Part shown: positions 1 through 6,850 of the stretch, piece after piece
Numbering within the stretch: the stretch's first letter is position 1
Layout of the letters: every line of letters begins with the position of its first letter
Assembly (NCBI GenBank): GCA_903837305.1
Contig: CAILUB010000218.1
Location: forward strand, 1-6,850
From: an uncultured Cytophagaceae bacterium
GTDB taxonomy: Bacteria > Bacteroidota > Bacteroidia > Cytophagales > Spirosomataceae
Reading direction: 5' to 3'
DNA length: 6,850 bases
Made by a program: the position numbers and the translations under genes
Notes under the pieces: model-generated
Told to the model about the DNA's origin: nothing
What the model saw: the letters and a program-made list of their open reading frames with translations, nothing else
Databases searched by the model: none

Positions 1-2
1 AA

Positions 3-413
3 CTCGAACAAAACGAAAGTTATGCCGTTATTGATTGGAAGGCTGAACAATTAGGAGCCACTAATTCAGAGGAATTAGAAAATGCCATTCGTCTTTTATT
101 TAAAAAAGACTATGCTAATATGATCTTAAACATCTCTAAAATAGCTGAATTGGATGGATATGGTGTCTCTGCAATCCGAAAAGGAACCAAGATTTGCACA
201 AACGAAGGTGGTTTATTTGTCGTTGTGACAAAGGATGATGGTATTGCGGAGCGTTTAGACACTGCCAAAATTGAAAATTTAACCTTGTTAAATACTGTTC
301 AAGAAGGGGTTGATGCCATCTACTTAAATGACCTTGAAAATGAGTTCCAAGATGAGGACGATACGGAAGGGGAGAGCGAATTTGGAGAGTCATATGGAGA
401 GGATTATGATTAA
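3..413 (+). CDS. STAS-domain protein, anti-sigma factor antagonist-like (5' end outside window)
   Basis: The reading frame is open from base 3 to the TAA at 411-413, giving 136 visible residues. An internal ATG at 120 would cut the domain in half, so the true start lies upstream of the window. The order of segments matches the small single-domain STAS proteins of Bacteroidota: a strand (YAVIDW), a helix (SEELENAIRLLF), a strand (NMILNIS), the loop and helix around DGYGVSAI, a strand (GLFVVV), and a last helix (TVQEGVDAIYL). Such proteins usually bind anti-sigma kinases or related partners in the cytoplasm and are switched by serine phosphorylation. Here the usual D-S-S/T-G loop reads D-G-Y-G (bases 153-164), so the phosphorylatable serine is absent. 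The last 27 residues contain 14 Asp/Glu and no Lys/Arg. The fold assignment is strong; the partner and role are unknown. Confidence 0.82.
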   Translation, partial: LEQNESYAVIDWKAEQLGATNSEELENAIRLLFKKDYANMILNISKIAELDGYGVSAIRKGTKICTNEGGLFVVVTKDDGIAERLDTAKIENLTLLNTVQEGVDAIYLNDLENEFQDEDDTEGESEFGESYGEDYD

Positions 414-415
414 AA

Positions 416-437
416 TTGCACTATAGCAAGATTTTTT
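416..437 (+). terminator. Weak candidate intrinsic terminator after the STAS gene
   Basis: Two bases after the STAS stop codon, TTGC (416-419) can pair with GCAA (426-429) around a six-base loop. A G, an A and six T residues (432-437) follow. Position and the T-run fit a Rho-independent terminator, but a 4-bp stem with only two G:C pairs is very weak. It could be chance in AT-rich DNA. Confidence 0.3.
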
Positions 438-453
438 GTGTTGCATTTCTGAT

Positions 454-472
454 AATTCGAATTCCGAAGAAT
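454..472. promoter_or_regulatory. Imperfect inverted repeats upstream of the gltB promoter
   Basis: This stretch contains a perfect 10-base palindrome AATTCGAATT (454-463). It overlaps a second dyad, TTCG (456-459) and CGAA (465-468) spaced by five bases, and the outer ATTC (455-458) also matches GAAT (469-472). It lies about 20 bases upstream of the predicted -33 element, a position where an activator could bind. No known operator consensus is recognised, so this is only a candidate site. Confidence 0.22.
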
Positions 473-490
473 ATTTTGTCTACAGATCGA

Positions 491-519
491 TTTGCCAAAT
501 TTATTTTTAATTAAATTTG
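491..519 (+). promoter_or_regulatory. Bacteroidota-type promoter of gltBD
   Basis: TTTG at 491-494 is followed after 17 bases by TAAATTTG at 512-519. This matches the known Bacteroidota sigma-ABfr pattern (-33 TTTG or TTG, -7 TAnnTTTG) exactly in both boxes and at an accepted spacing. The spacer is almost pure A/T. Transcription should begin a few bases downstream, near 525, leaving a leader of roughly 90 bases before gltB. It is the best promoter match in the intergenic region and points towards gltB. The start site is inferred. Confidence 0.7.
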
Positions 520-523
520 AAAT

Positions 524-538
524 TAGGTATATTATCTA
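524..538 (+). promoter_or_regulatory. Dyad at the predicted transcription start of gltBD
   Basis: TAGGTA (524-529) and TATCTA (533-538) form an inverted repeat around a TAT loop, with one G.T position. It sits at the predicted +1 of the gltBD transcript, where a repressor could block initiation or the RNA could fold into a small 5' hairpin. In AT-rich DNA a repeat this short may be chance, and no regulator family is recognised. Confidence 0.25.
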
Positions 539-544
539 TCTGAA

Positions 545-607
545 ATGACTTCACAATCAGGTTCAGTTATTTTCGATTCATTATTGTTTATATTAGAATA
601 TTTATAG
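545..607 (+). other. Possible 20-codon upstream reading frame in the gltB leader
   Basis: An ATG at 545 opens a 20-codon frame that ends at TAG 605-607. It lies inside the predicted leader, in the same frame as gltB, and stops six bases before the gltB start. The peptide begins MTSQSGSV and ends in a leucine-rich hydrophobic stretch. There is no run of Gln or Glu codons that would suggest classical attenuation, and no ribosome binding site is visible, though that is common in Bacteroidota. It could be a leader peptide that couples ribosomes to gltB, or chance. Coding status is unproven. Confidence 0.2.
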
Positions 608-613
608 TTTCCT

Positions 614-3600
614 ATGAGAAATCCGAATGAAGTAGGTTTGTACAGAAAAGAATTTGAACACGATGCGTGTGGTATTGGATTTGTTGCCAGTTTAAAAGGT
701 ATCAAATCACATCGCATTGTTCAAGATTCCATCAAAATGTTGATTCGTATGGATCACAGAGGGGCTTGTGGTTGTGATCCTAATTCAGGTGACGGCGCAG
801 GTGTCTTAGTGCAACTACCTCACGAGTTCTTCTTAGAAGAAACTAGTTCTTTAGGATTTGCTTTACCTTCATTAGGTAACTATGGAGTAGGGATGGTCTT
901 TTTCCCTAAAGATGAAACGCTAATTAAAGAATGCAAAGAAGTCATTGAGCGTAAGTCTAAGAAATTAGGATTACGTATTTTAGGTTATAGAATAGTTCCT
1001 GTAGATAATTCGGAAATCACAGGAGCAGATTCAGGCAACGCAGAGCCGTCTATTCAACAATTATTTATTGAAAGACCAGCAGATTGCGCGACTGAAATTG
1101 ATTTTGAAAGAAAGCTTTATGTTTTTAGACAATATGTGTCTAAGTTGTTAAATGAAACAATTGCGGGCCTAAACAATAACTTTTATTTTGCCTCCTTGTC
1201 TTGCCGTACCATTATTTATAAGGGTATGTTAACGACCATGCAGGTTCCGGGTTACTTCTTGGATTTATTCCAGGAAAACTTTACTTCGGCTTTGGCCATC
1301 GTACACTCCCGATTCTCTACCAATACCTTCCCGGAGTGGAAATTAGCTCAACCATTCCGCTTTATTGCGCACAACGGTGAGATCAATACGGTAAAAGGTA
1401 ATTCATCTTGGATGCAAGCGCAATCGGCTTTATTCTCTAGCAAAAACTTCACACAAGAAGAATTAGACATGATTCTTCCGGTATGTAGCTTAGGACAGTC
1501 CGATTCTGCGATTTTAGATAATGCAATTGAATTATTGTATTTAACCGGACGCTCTTTACCACATGTCATGATGATGTTAATCCCTGAAGCATGGGATGGT
1601 AATGAGAGCATGGAGAAATACAAAAAGGATTTCTATGAATACCATGCGGCGATGATGGAGCCATGGGATGGTCCAGCTAGTATCTCGTTTACGGACGGAA
1701 AAATGATTGGTGCTACATTGGACAGAAATGGATTACGTCCATCTCGTTATTGGGTAACGTCAGATGACCATGTTGTCATGGCATCCGAAGCAGGTGTCTT
1801 AGATTTAGATCCAGCAACGATTGTATCTAAAGGTCGTTTACAACCAGGTAAAATGTTCGTAGTGGACATGGAGCAAGGACGTATTATTCCAGACGAAGAA
1901 TTAAAAGAAAAAATTTGCCAACAACAACCGTATGGAGAGTGGCTGATTAATAATAAAATTCGAGTAGAAGATCTTCCAGAAGCCGGTTCTGAGTACAGAC
2001 AACCGAAGGCGATCGAGCTAGTTTCTAGACAACAGATTTTTGGGTTTACAACCGAAGATATCCGCATCGTTTTAGCTCAAATGGCTGAAACTGGTAAAGA
2101 AGCATTAGGTTCCATGGGTATTGATACGCCTTTAGCGGTTTTATCTGAGAAGGCTCAACACTTATCCTCTTATTTTAAGCAATTATTTGCTCAGGTTACA
2201 AATCCCCCGATTGACCCAATCCGAGAGCGAATGGTTATGTCGCTTTTGTCTGATATCGGAGGTTTATCGAACTTGTTAGAAGAAAGCCCTTCACATTGTC
2301 GTCAAATAGAGATTCAACAACCTGTTTTGCGTAACAAAGAGGTGGAGAAGATCCGTTGGATTGACCATGAAAATTTCCAAACTAAATCTATTCACATGAC
2401 CTTCCGAGCATCTGAGGAGGAAGGAGTGTTGAAAAAGGCTTTGGATCGTATTAATCAATACGCAGAAGATGCAGTGGATGATGGTTATTCAATTATTTTA
2501 TTGACAGACCGTGGAATTGATAGCTCACATGCGCCTATTCCATCTTTATTAGCCTTGGCTTCTGTGCACAATCACTTGATTCGTACGAAGAAAAGAGCGA
2601 AGGTAGGTATCATTATTGAAGCAGGTGATGTGTGGGAAACACACCATTATGCTACGTTGATCGGTTACGGTGCTAGTGCTGTAAACCCGTATATGGCCTT
2701 TGAAACGATCAAAGCCATGAAGGATCAAGGATTTGTGAACAAAGATTTGAGCTACGATAAATTAGAGTACAATTACATCAAAGCCGTTAATGGAGAATTA
2801 TTAAAGATCTTCTCTAAAATGGGTATCTCTACATTGCAGTCTTACCAAGGGGCTCAAATTTTTGAAATTCTAGGTTTAGGTAAAGACGTAGTAGATACGT
2901 ATTTCAGTGGTTCCATCTCTCGTATTGGTGGAATTAGCTTAGATATTATTGCCAAAGAAGCGCTCATCAAGCATTCTTCGGGTTATTTATTAAGAAAACA
3001 AGATTCGCCAAAATTAGAAGTTGGAGGTATTTATCAGTGGAAGCAGAGAGGAGAGGAGCACTTATTTAATCCAGCTACAATTCATTTATTACAGCAAGCT
3101 ACGAAGCAGAATGATTATTCTGTATACAAGAAGTATGCCCAATTAATTGACGATCAGAGTAAAAAGTCGATAACACTTCGAGGATTATTAAAATTCAAGT
3201 CAAGCAAGGCAATTTCAATTGATGAAGTAGAACCAGTTGAAAATATATTAGCCCGGTTTGCAACAGGTGCTATGTCATTTGGATCTATTTCTTATGAAGC
3301 ACATACAACATTAGCTATCGCGATGAATCGCATTGGCGGTAAATCTAATACTGGTGAGGGAGGAGAAGATCCAATTCGTTTTGAGAAGATGTCTAATGGT
3401 GATTCTATGAATTCAGCTATTAAACAGGTTGCTTCTGGTCGCTTTGGTGTGACAGCTAATTATTTAACTAATGCTACTGAACTTCAGATCAAGATGGCCC
3501 AGGGTGCTAAGCCTGGTGAAGGAGGTCAACTACCTGGTCATAAAGTGGATGATTGGATAGGTAAAACCCGTCATAGTACGCCTGGTGTTGGTCTAATTTC

Positions 3601-5182
3601 TCCACCTCCGCACCATGATATCTATTCAATTGAAGATTTAGCCCAATTAATTTTTGATTTAAAAAATGCGAATAGGGCTGCAAGGATTTCTGTTAAGCTA
3701 GTTTCTGAAGCGGGTGTAGGGACAATTGCAGCTGGGGTAGCTAAGGCCCATGCAGATCATATTTTGATAGCGGGTTATGATGGCGGTACAGGAGCATCGC
3801 CTCTATCATCTATTCGTCACGCTGGTTTACCTTGGGAGCTTGGTTTAGCAGAAACACACCAGACCCTAGTGAAGAACAAACTAAGAGGTCGTGTAACGAT
3901 TCAAGCCGACGGTCAAATAAAAACAGGCAAAGACATAGCAGTGGCAGCTTTATTAGGTGCGGAAGAATTTGGGGTGGCTACAGCTGCGCTTGTTACTGCT
4001 GGATGTATTATGATGCGTAAGTGTCACTTAAATACGTGTCCGGTTGGAGTCGCAACGCAAAATCCTGAATTGAGAGCATTGTACACAGGTCAAGCTGATC
4101 ACGTAGTGAATTTATTTCATTTTTTAGCCCAAGAATTGCGTGAGATAATGGCTGAATTAGGCTTCCGAAAATTAGAAGAGATGGTAGGTCGTGTTGATCT
4201 TTTGGAAATGAAAGACTTATCTGGACATTGGAAGTTTAAAAATTTAGATTTAAATCCAATTTTAGCCCCAGCCGTTCTTGCCGATGGTGTAGCTGTGTTT
4301 AAATCAGAGGAACAAGATCATGGATTAGCTGATCAATTGGATTGGGAGTTGTTGAAAATAGCGAAACCTGCAATTGATAAAGGAGATAAAGTAAGCAGTG
4401 AACTTTCTATTATTAATGTTAACAGGTCTGTTGGTACTATCTTATCGAATGAAATTACGAAGAAGTACGGTGAGAAGGGCTTGCCAGCTGATACTATTCA
4501 CATTAAATTTACAGGTACTGCAGGTCAATCTTTTGGTGCCTTTGCCGTAAAAGGTATCCATTTTGAAATAGAAGGAGATTCAAATGATTACATTGGGAAA
4601 GGTCTATGCGGTGCTACACTCGTAGCCTATCCATCTTCTCATGCAACTTTTAAAGCATCAGAGAACTCCATTGTGGGTAATGTTTCATTCTACGGCGCAA
4701 CCTCAGGTGAAGCTTATTTAGCGGGTATGGCAGGTGAACGTTTCTGTGTTCGAAATTCAGGGGCTAAGGTAGTGGTTGAAGGAATTGGTGATCATGGCTG
4801 TGAATATATGACGGGAGGTTTAGTTATCATTTTAGGTAATACAGGTAGAAATTTTGGAGCAGGAATGTCGGGTGGTGTAGCCTATATATTAGACGAGCAA
4901 AATACCTTTGACGCTAAGGTGAATAGAGAGATGGTAGAAATTACTGAGCTAACACCAGAAGATAAGAACATCATTTTAATGTATTTAGAAAAACATGTTT
5001 CTCTGACTAATTCAGTGAAAGGGAAATTAGTTTTTGATAATTTCAATGCCTTATCAAGTCAATTTAAGAAAGTATTACCAGTTGATTATAAGAATGCATT
5101 AAGTACAAGAAAATTGAGTATTTCTGATGTATTAGCTGATAAGGACAGAGTGTATCAAGATATTAAAGTAGATTTAAAATAA
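614..5182 (+). CDS. gltB: Glutamate synthase large (alpha) subunit
   Basis: GltB (1522 aa) makes glutamate from glutamine and 2-oxoglutarate in the cytoplasm, using electrons supplied by GltD. The N-terminal glutamine amidotransferase domain spans about residues 19-440. Cys19 in HDACGIGF would become the catalytic N-terminal nucleophile after removal of 18 residues. The motif HNGEINT (Asn254-Gly255) gives the oxyanion hole, and Arg233 and Asp297 fit glutamine binding. A central domain covers about 480-775 and the FMN/2-oxoglutarate synthase barrel about 850-1215, with GAMSFGSIS (885-893), KPGEGGQLPGHK (966-977) and GGTGASP (1057-1063). The 3Fe-4S cysteines are C1131, C1137 and C1142 (C-x5-C-x4-C). 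A GXGXG beta-helix domain (about 1270-1465) closes the protein. Length is normal for the family. The start is fixed because an in-frame TAG at 605-607 precedes ATG 614. There is no clear Shine-Dalgarno. It is the first gene of a gltBD operon. Confidence 0.98.
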   Translation: MRNPNEVGLYRKEFEHDACGIGFVASLKGIKSHRIVQDSIKMLIRMDHRGACGCDPNSGDGAGVLVQLPHEFFLEETSSLGFALPSLGNYGVGMVFFPKDETLIKECKEVIERKSKKLGLRILGYRIVPVDNSEITGADSGNAEPSIQQLFIERPADCATEIDFERKLYVFRQYVSKLLNETIAGLNNNFYFASLSCRTIIYKGMLTTMQVPGYFLDLFQENFTSALAIVHSRFSTNTFPEWKLAQPFRFIAHNGEINTVKGNSSWMQAQSALFSSKNFTQEELDMILPVCSLGQSDSAILDNAIELLYLTGRSLPHVMMMLIPEAWDGNESMEKYKKDFYEYHAAMMEPWDGPASISFTDGKMIGATLDRNGLRPSRYWVTSDDHVVMASEAGVLDLDPATIVSKGRLQPGKMFVVDMEQGRIIPDEELKEKICQQQPYGEWLINNKIRVEDLPEAGSEYRQPKAIELVSRQQIFGFTTEDIRIVLAQMAETGKEALGSMGIDTPLAVLSEKAQHLSSYFKQLFAQVTNPPIDPIRERMVMSLLSDIGGLSNLLEESPSHCRQIEIQQPVLRNKEVEKIRWIDHENFQTKSIHMTFRASEEEGVLKKALDRINQYAEDAVDDGYSIILLTDRGIDSSHAPIPSLLALASVHNHLIRTKKRAKVGIIIEAGDVWETHHYATLIGYGASAVNPYMAFETIKAMKDQGFVNKDLSYDKLEYNYIKAVNGELLKIFSKMGISTLQSYQGAQIFEILGLGKDVVDTYFSGSISRIGGISLDIIAKEALIKHSSGYLLRKQDSPKLEVGGIYQWKQRGEEHLFNPATIHLLQQATKQNDYSVYKKYAQLIDDQSKKSITLRGLLKFKSSKAISIDEVEPVENILARFATGAMSFGSISYEAHTTLAIAMNRIGGKSNTGEGGEDPIRFEKMSNGDSMNSAIKQVASGRFGVTANYLTNATELQIKMAQGAKPGEGGQLPGHKVDDWIGKTRHSTPGVGLISPPPHHDIYSIEDLAQLIFDLKNANRAARISVKLVSEAGVGTIAAGVAKAHADHILIAGYDGGTGASPLSSIRHAGLPWELGLAETHQTLVKNKLRGRVTIQADGQIKTGKDIAVAALLGAEEFGVATAALVTAGCIMMRKCHLNTCPVGVATQNPELRALYTGQADHVVNLFHFLAQELREIMAELGFRKLEEMVGRVDLLEMKDLSGHWKFKNLDLNPILAPAVLADGVAVFKSEEQDHGLADQLDWELLKIAKPAIDKGDKVSSELSIINVNRSVGTILSNEITKKYGEKGLPADTIHIKFTGTAGQSFGAFAVKGIHFEIEGDSNDYIGKGLCGATLVAYPSSHATFKASENSIVGNVSFYGATSGEAYLAGMAGERFCVRNSGAKVVVEGIGDHGCEYMTGGLVIILGNTGRNFGAGMSGGVAYILDEQNTFDAKVNREMVEITELTPEDKNIILMYLEKHVSLTNSVKGKLVFDNFNALSSQFKKVLPVDYKNALSTRKLSISDVLADKDRVYQDIKVDLK

Positions 5183-5188
5183 GACAGA

Positions 5189-6688
5189 ATGGGTAAGCCT
5201 ACAGGATTTTTGGAAATTGACCGCAAATTAGCCCCTAAAAGAGCAGTTTCAGAGCGTGTGAATGATTACAAAGAAATTGAACAACTAAATTCTACAGCTG
5301 ACACAGAAGCTCAGGCGAGTCGTTGTATGGATTGTGGTACACCATTTTGCCATAATGGATGTCCTCTAGGAAATATCATCCCTGAATTCAATGATGCTGT
5401 TTATGAGCAAAATTGGAAGTATGCTTACGATATTTTGAGTACAACAAATAATTTCCCAGAATTTACTGGGCGAATTTGTCCTGCACCATGTGAGTCTTCT
5501 TGTGTATTAGGAATCAATAAGCCTGCTGTAGCTATTGAATTAATTGAAAAATCGATAATCGAAAAAGCATATTCAGAGGGTTGGGTTGTTCCTTTTGTAC
5601 CTAAAGTTCGTACGGACAAGAAAATAGCAATCATTGGTTCTGGACCTGCAGGTTTAGCGGCAGCTGCCCAATTAAATAAGGCTGGACATCTAGTCACTGT
5701 CTATGAGCGTGCAGATCAAATAGGCGGGTTATTGCGATATGGAATTCCTGATTTTAAATTAGATAAGTCCGTTGTTAGTCGCCGGGTGGAAGTAATGAAG
5801 CAAGAAGGAATTCGATTTATTACCAATGCAAATATTGGTACTACTGATAAATTGGCAAATTTAATTAACGATTTTGATTCAGTTTTAGTAGCAACAGGAA
5901 GCACAACTCCTCGTTTTATTACGGCTAAAGGAAATGATGCTATCGGTATTTATCCTGCGATGGAATTTTTATCGCAACAAAATAAGCGTATTGCTTCTAT
6001 AGCACTAGAAGTGAATCACAAAGGTGAGAAATATACAAATGCTGACATAAGTGCTAAAGGAAAGCATGTTGTTGTAATTGGTGGTGGAGATACCGGTTCT
6101 GATTGCGTGGGTACATCCAATCGTCATAAAGCTGCTTCTATTACACAAATTGAAGTAATGCCTAAACCTCCTGTCGATAGAGCATCGAATACTCCTTGGC
6201 CTAATTGGCCAAATATGTTACGAACCTCTACATCTCATGATGAAGGAGTGGAGCGCCTTTGGTCAATTGCATTGCAAGAATTTGTTAAAAATGATATGGG
6301 TGAATTAGAAGCTTTGGTTATTGGTGACATCGTCTATAACATGAAGGATGGTAAAATGGAGCAAGAGGTAATAAATACAAGAAAGATTCCTTGTGATATC
6401 GCCCTAGTAGCTGCAGGTTTTTTACATACAGATCACAACAGTTTATTTGATCAATTAACATCCGTAGGAGTAAATTCAGATGAGCGTGGTAACTTAGTAG
6501 CTAGTTCTTCTTATCAATCTGATAATGAGAAGGTTTTCATTGCTGGAGATGCAAGACGTGGTCAATCACTAGTGGTTTGGGCCATATCTGAAGGGCGAGA
6601 AGCTGCTCGGAATATGGATTTATATCTGATGGGTAAAACAAGTTTAGAGGGCAAATCTGTATCTAGTTTTGATGTATTGGCGAAATAA
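5189..6688 (+). CDS. gltD: Glutamate synthase small (beta) subunit, NAD(P)H-dependent
   Basis: GltD (499 aa) oxidises NAD(P)H on FAD and feeds electrons through iron-sulfur clusters to GltB. The N-terminal cluster domain has C46, C49, C54 and C58 (CMDCGTPFCHNGCPL), then C97, C101 and C105. The FAD-binding GSGPAG lies at 150-155, the nucleotide-binding GGGDTGSD at 298-305, and the C-terminal FAD motif IAGDARRGQSLV at 451-462. MGKPTGF is a typical start for this family. At 499 residues it is slightly longer than E. coli GltD (472). The insert before GGGDTG (about 262-290) and the PWPNWP motif (336-341) place it with the GltD type of Bacteroidota, Firmicutes and plants rather than the E. coli type. 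It begins six bases after the gltB stop, so the two are almost certainly co-transcribed and probably translationally coupled. No residue expected for catalysis is missing. NADPH versus NADH preference cannot be read safely. Confidence 0.97.
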   Translation: MGKPTGFLEIDRKLAPKRAVSERVNDYKEIEQLNSTADTEAQASRCMDCGTPFCHNGCPLGNIIPEFNDAVYEQNWKYAYDILSTTNNFPEFTGRICPAPCESSCVLGINKPAVAIELIEKSIIEKAYSEGWVVPFVPKVRTDKKIAIIGSGPAGLAAAAQLNKAGHLVTVYERADQIGGLLRYGIPDFKLDKSVVSRRVEVMKQEGIRFITNANIGTTDKLANLINDFDSVLVATGSTTPRFITAKGNDAIGIYPAMEFLSQQNKRIASIALEVNHKGEKYTNADISAKGKHVVVIGGGDTGSDCVGTSNRHKAASITQIEVMPKPPVDRASNTPWPNWPNMLRTSTSHDEGVERLWSIALQEFVKNDMGELEALVIGDIVYNMKDGKMEQEVINTRKIPCDIALVAAGFLHTDHNSLFDQLTSVGVNSDERGNLVASSSYQSDNEKVFIAGDARRGQSLVVWAISEGREAARNMDLYLMGKTSLEGKSVSSFDVLAK

Positions 6689-6725
6689 TTTTTAACCTTA
6701 TATTTCATTTACTAAATATATTTAC

Positions 6726-6733
6726 TACATTTG
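6726..6733 (+). promoter_or_regulatory. -7 promoter element of the tRNA-Ser gene
   Basis: TACATTTG matches the Bacteroidota -7 consensus TAnnTTTG exactly and ends 17 bases before the tRNA. That would start transcription near 6740 with a leader of about ten bases. No good -33 TTTG is present; the nearest is TTTC at 6703-6706, 19 bases upstream of the -7 box, so only the -7 element is claimed. Confidence 0.55.
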
Positions 6734-6750
6734 TGCTCTCTTAAATGCTA

Positions 6751-6837
6751 GGAGAGATGCCTGAGAGGCCGAAAGGACATGTTTGCTAAACATGCGTACT
6801 GGTAACGGTACCGAGGGTTCGAATCCCTCTCTCTCCG
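6751..6837 (+). tRNA. tRNA-Ser (anticodon GCU)
   Basis: A complete 87-base class II tRNA can be folded by hand. The acceptor stem is GGAGAGA (6751-6757) with TCTCTCC (6830-6836). The D stem is CCT/AGG. The anticodon stem is CATGT (6778-6782) with ACATG (6790-6794), around the loop TTGCTAA with anticodon GCT at 6785-6787. The long variable arm at 6796-6811 forms a six-pair stem with a GTAA loop, as expected for serine. The T stem is GAGGG/CCCTC with loop TTCGAAT. The discriminator base is G6837. The 3' CCA is not encoded (CAG follows), so it must be added after transcription. It reads the serine codons AGC and AGU. Confidence 0.97.
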
Positions 6838-6850
6838 CAGTCAATTTTCG

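Noticed and set aside
136..393. Minus-strand open frame of 85 codons opposite the STAS gene
   Set aside because: It is fully contained in the STAS coding region, shows no recognisable domain, and its composition is what antisense of a coding frame gives.
472..478. TATTTTG as a second promoter -7 box
   Set aside because: It lacks one base of the TAnnTTTG pattern, and the nearest TTG (441-443) is 28 bases away, too far for a -33 element.
525..613. Riboswitch in the gltB leader
   Set aside because: The leader is short and very A/T-rich, with no stable stems and no recognisable glutamine or other riboswitch core.
532..717. Minus-strand open frame across the gltB leader and start
   Set aside because: It overlaps the gltB N-terminus and promoter leader, has no family resemblance and no promoter of its own.
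1348..2067. Two minus-strand open frames inside gltB (1348-1623 and 1747-2067)
   Set aside because: Both lie opposite highly conserved glutamate synthase sequence and look like shadow frames.
3832..4020. Plus-strand 62-codon frame in a different frame inside gltB
   Set aside because: It overlaps the conserved synthase domain of gltB out of frame and has no recognisable features.
5425..5904. Two minus-strand open frames inside gltD (5425-5697 and 5716-5904)
   Set aside because: They lie opposite the cysteine cluster and FAD motifs of gltD and are shadows.
614..6688. Unusual or novel version of GOGAT
   Set aside because: All catalytic, cluster and cofactor motifs checked in both subunits are present, lengths are normal and the gene order is standard; it is a conventional glutamate synthase operon.
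6714..6723. AAATATATTT palindrome after gltD as a terminator
   Set aside because: It is a pure A/T repeat without G:C pairs or a following T-run, so it cannot form a stable terminator hairpin.

Overview
The window looks like an ordinary chromosomal stretch from a member of the Bacteroidota, possibly a Cytophagales-like lineage (that finer placement is a guess). Three things point this way. The DNA is AT-rich, with TTA as the favoured leucine codon. Genes start without clear Shine-Dalgarno sequences. Two intergenic regions each carry an exact copy of the Bacteroidota -7 promoter element TAnnTTTG. The protein sequences also read as the Bacteroidota versions of their families.

Layout, all on the + strand. 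Positions 3-413 hold the 3' part of a STAS-domain gene (anti-sigma-factor-antagonist-like) whose start lies outside the window. Positions 414-613 are a 200-base intergenic region with a weak terminator-like hairpin, two imperfect dyads, a well-formed promoter and a possible 20-codon upstream reading frame. Positions 614-5182 are gltB, the large subunit of glutamate synthase. Positions 5189-6688 are gltD, the small subunit, six bases behind gltB. Positions 6689-6750 are a short AT-rich gap with a second TAnnTTTG promoter element. Positions 6751-6837 are a complete tRNA-Ser(GCU) gene. The last 13 bases show nothing.

gltB and gltD form a two-gene operon for NAD(P)H-dependent glutamate synthase (GOGAT). 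GltD takes electrons from NAD(P)H through FAD and passes them through iron-sulfur clusters to FMN on GltB. GltB hydrolyses glutamine at its N-terminal cysteine, channels the ammonia, and reductively aminates 2-oxoglutarate to glutamate. All the key residues I could check in both subunits are present, and both proteins are full length. The STAS gene and the tRNA gene are neighbours with no evident functional link to GOGAT.

I did not find a previously undescribed system here. The points most worth a second look are small: the STAS protein has lost the usual phosphorylatable serine and carries a strongly acidic tail, and the gltB leader contains a dyad at the predicted transcription start plus a short reading frame ending six bases before gltB.
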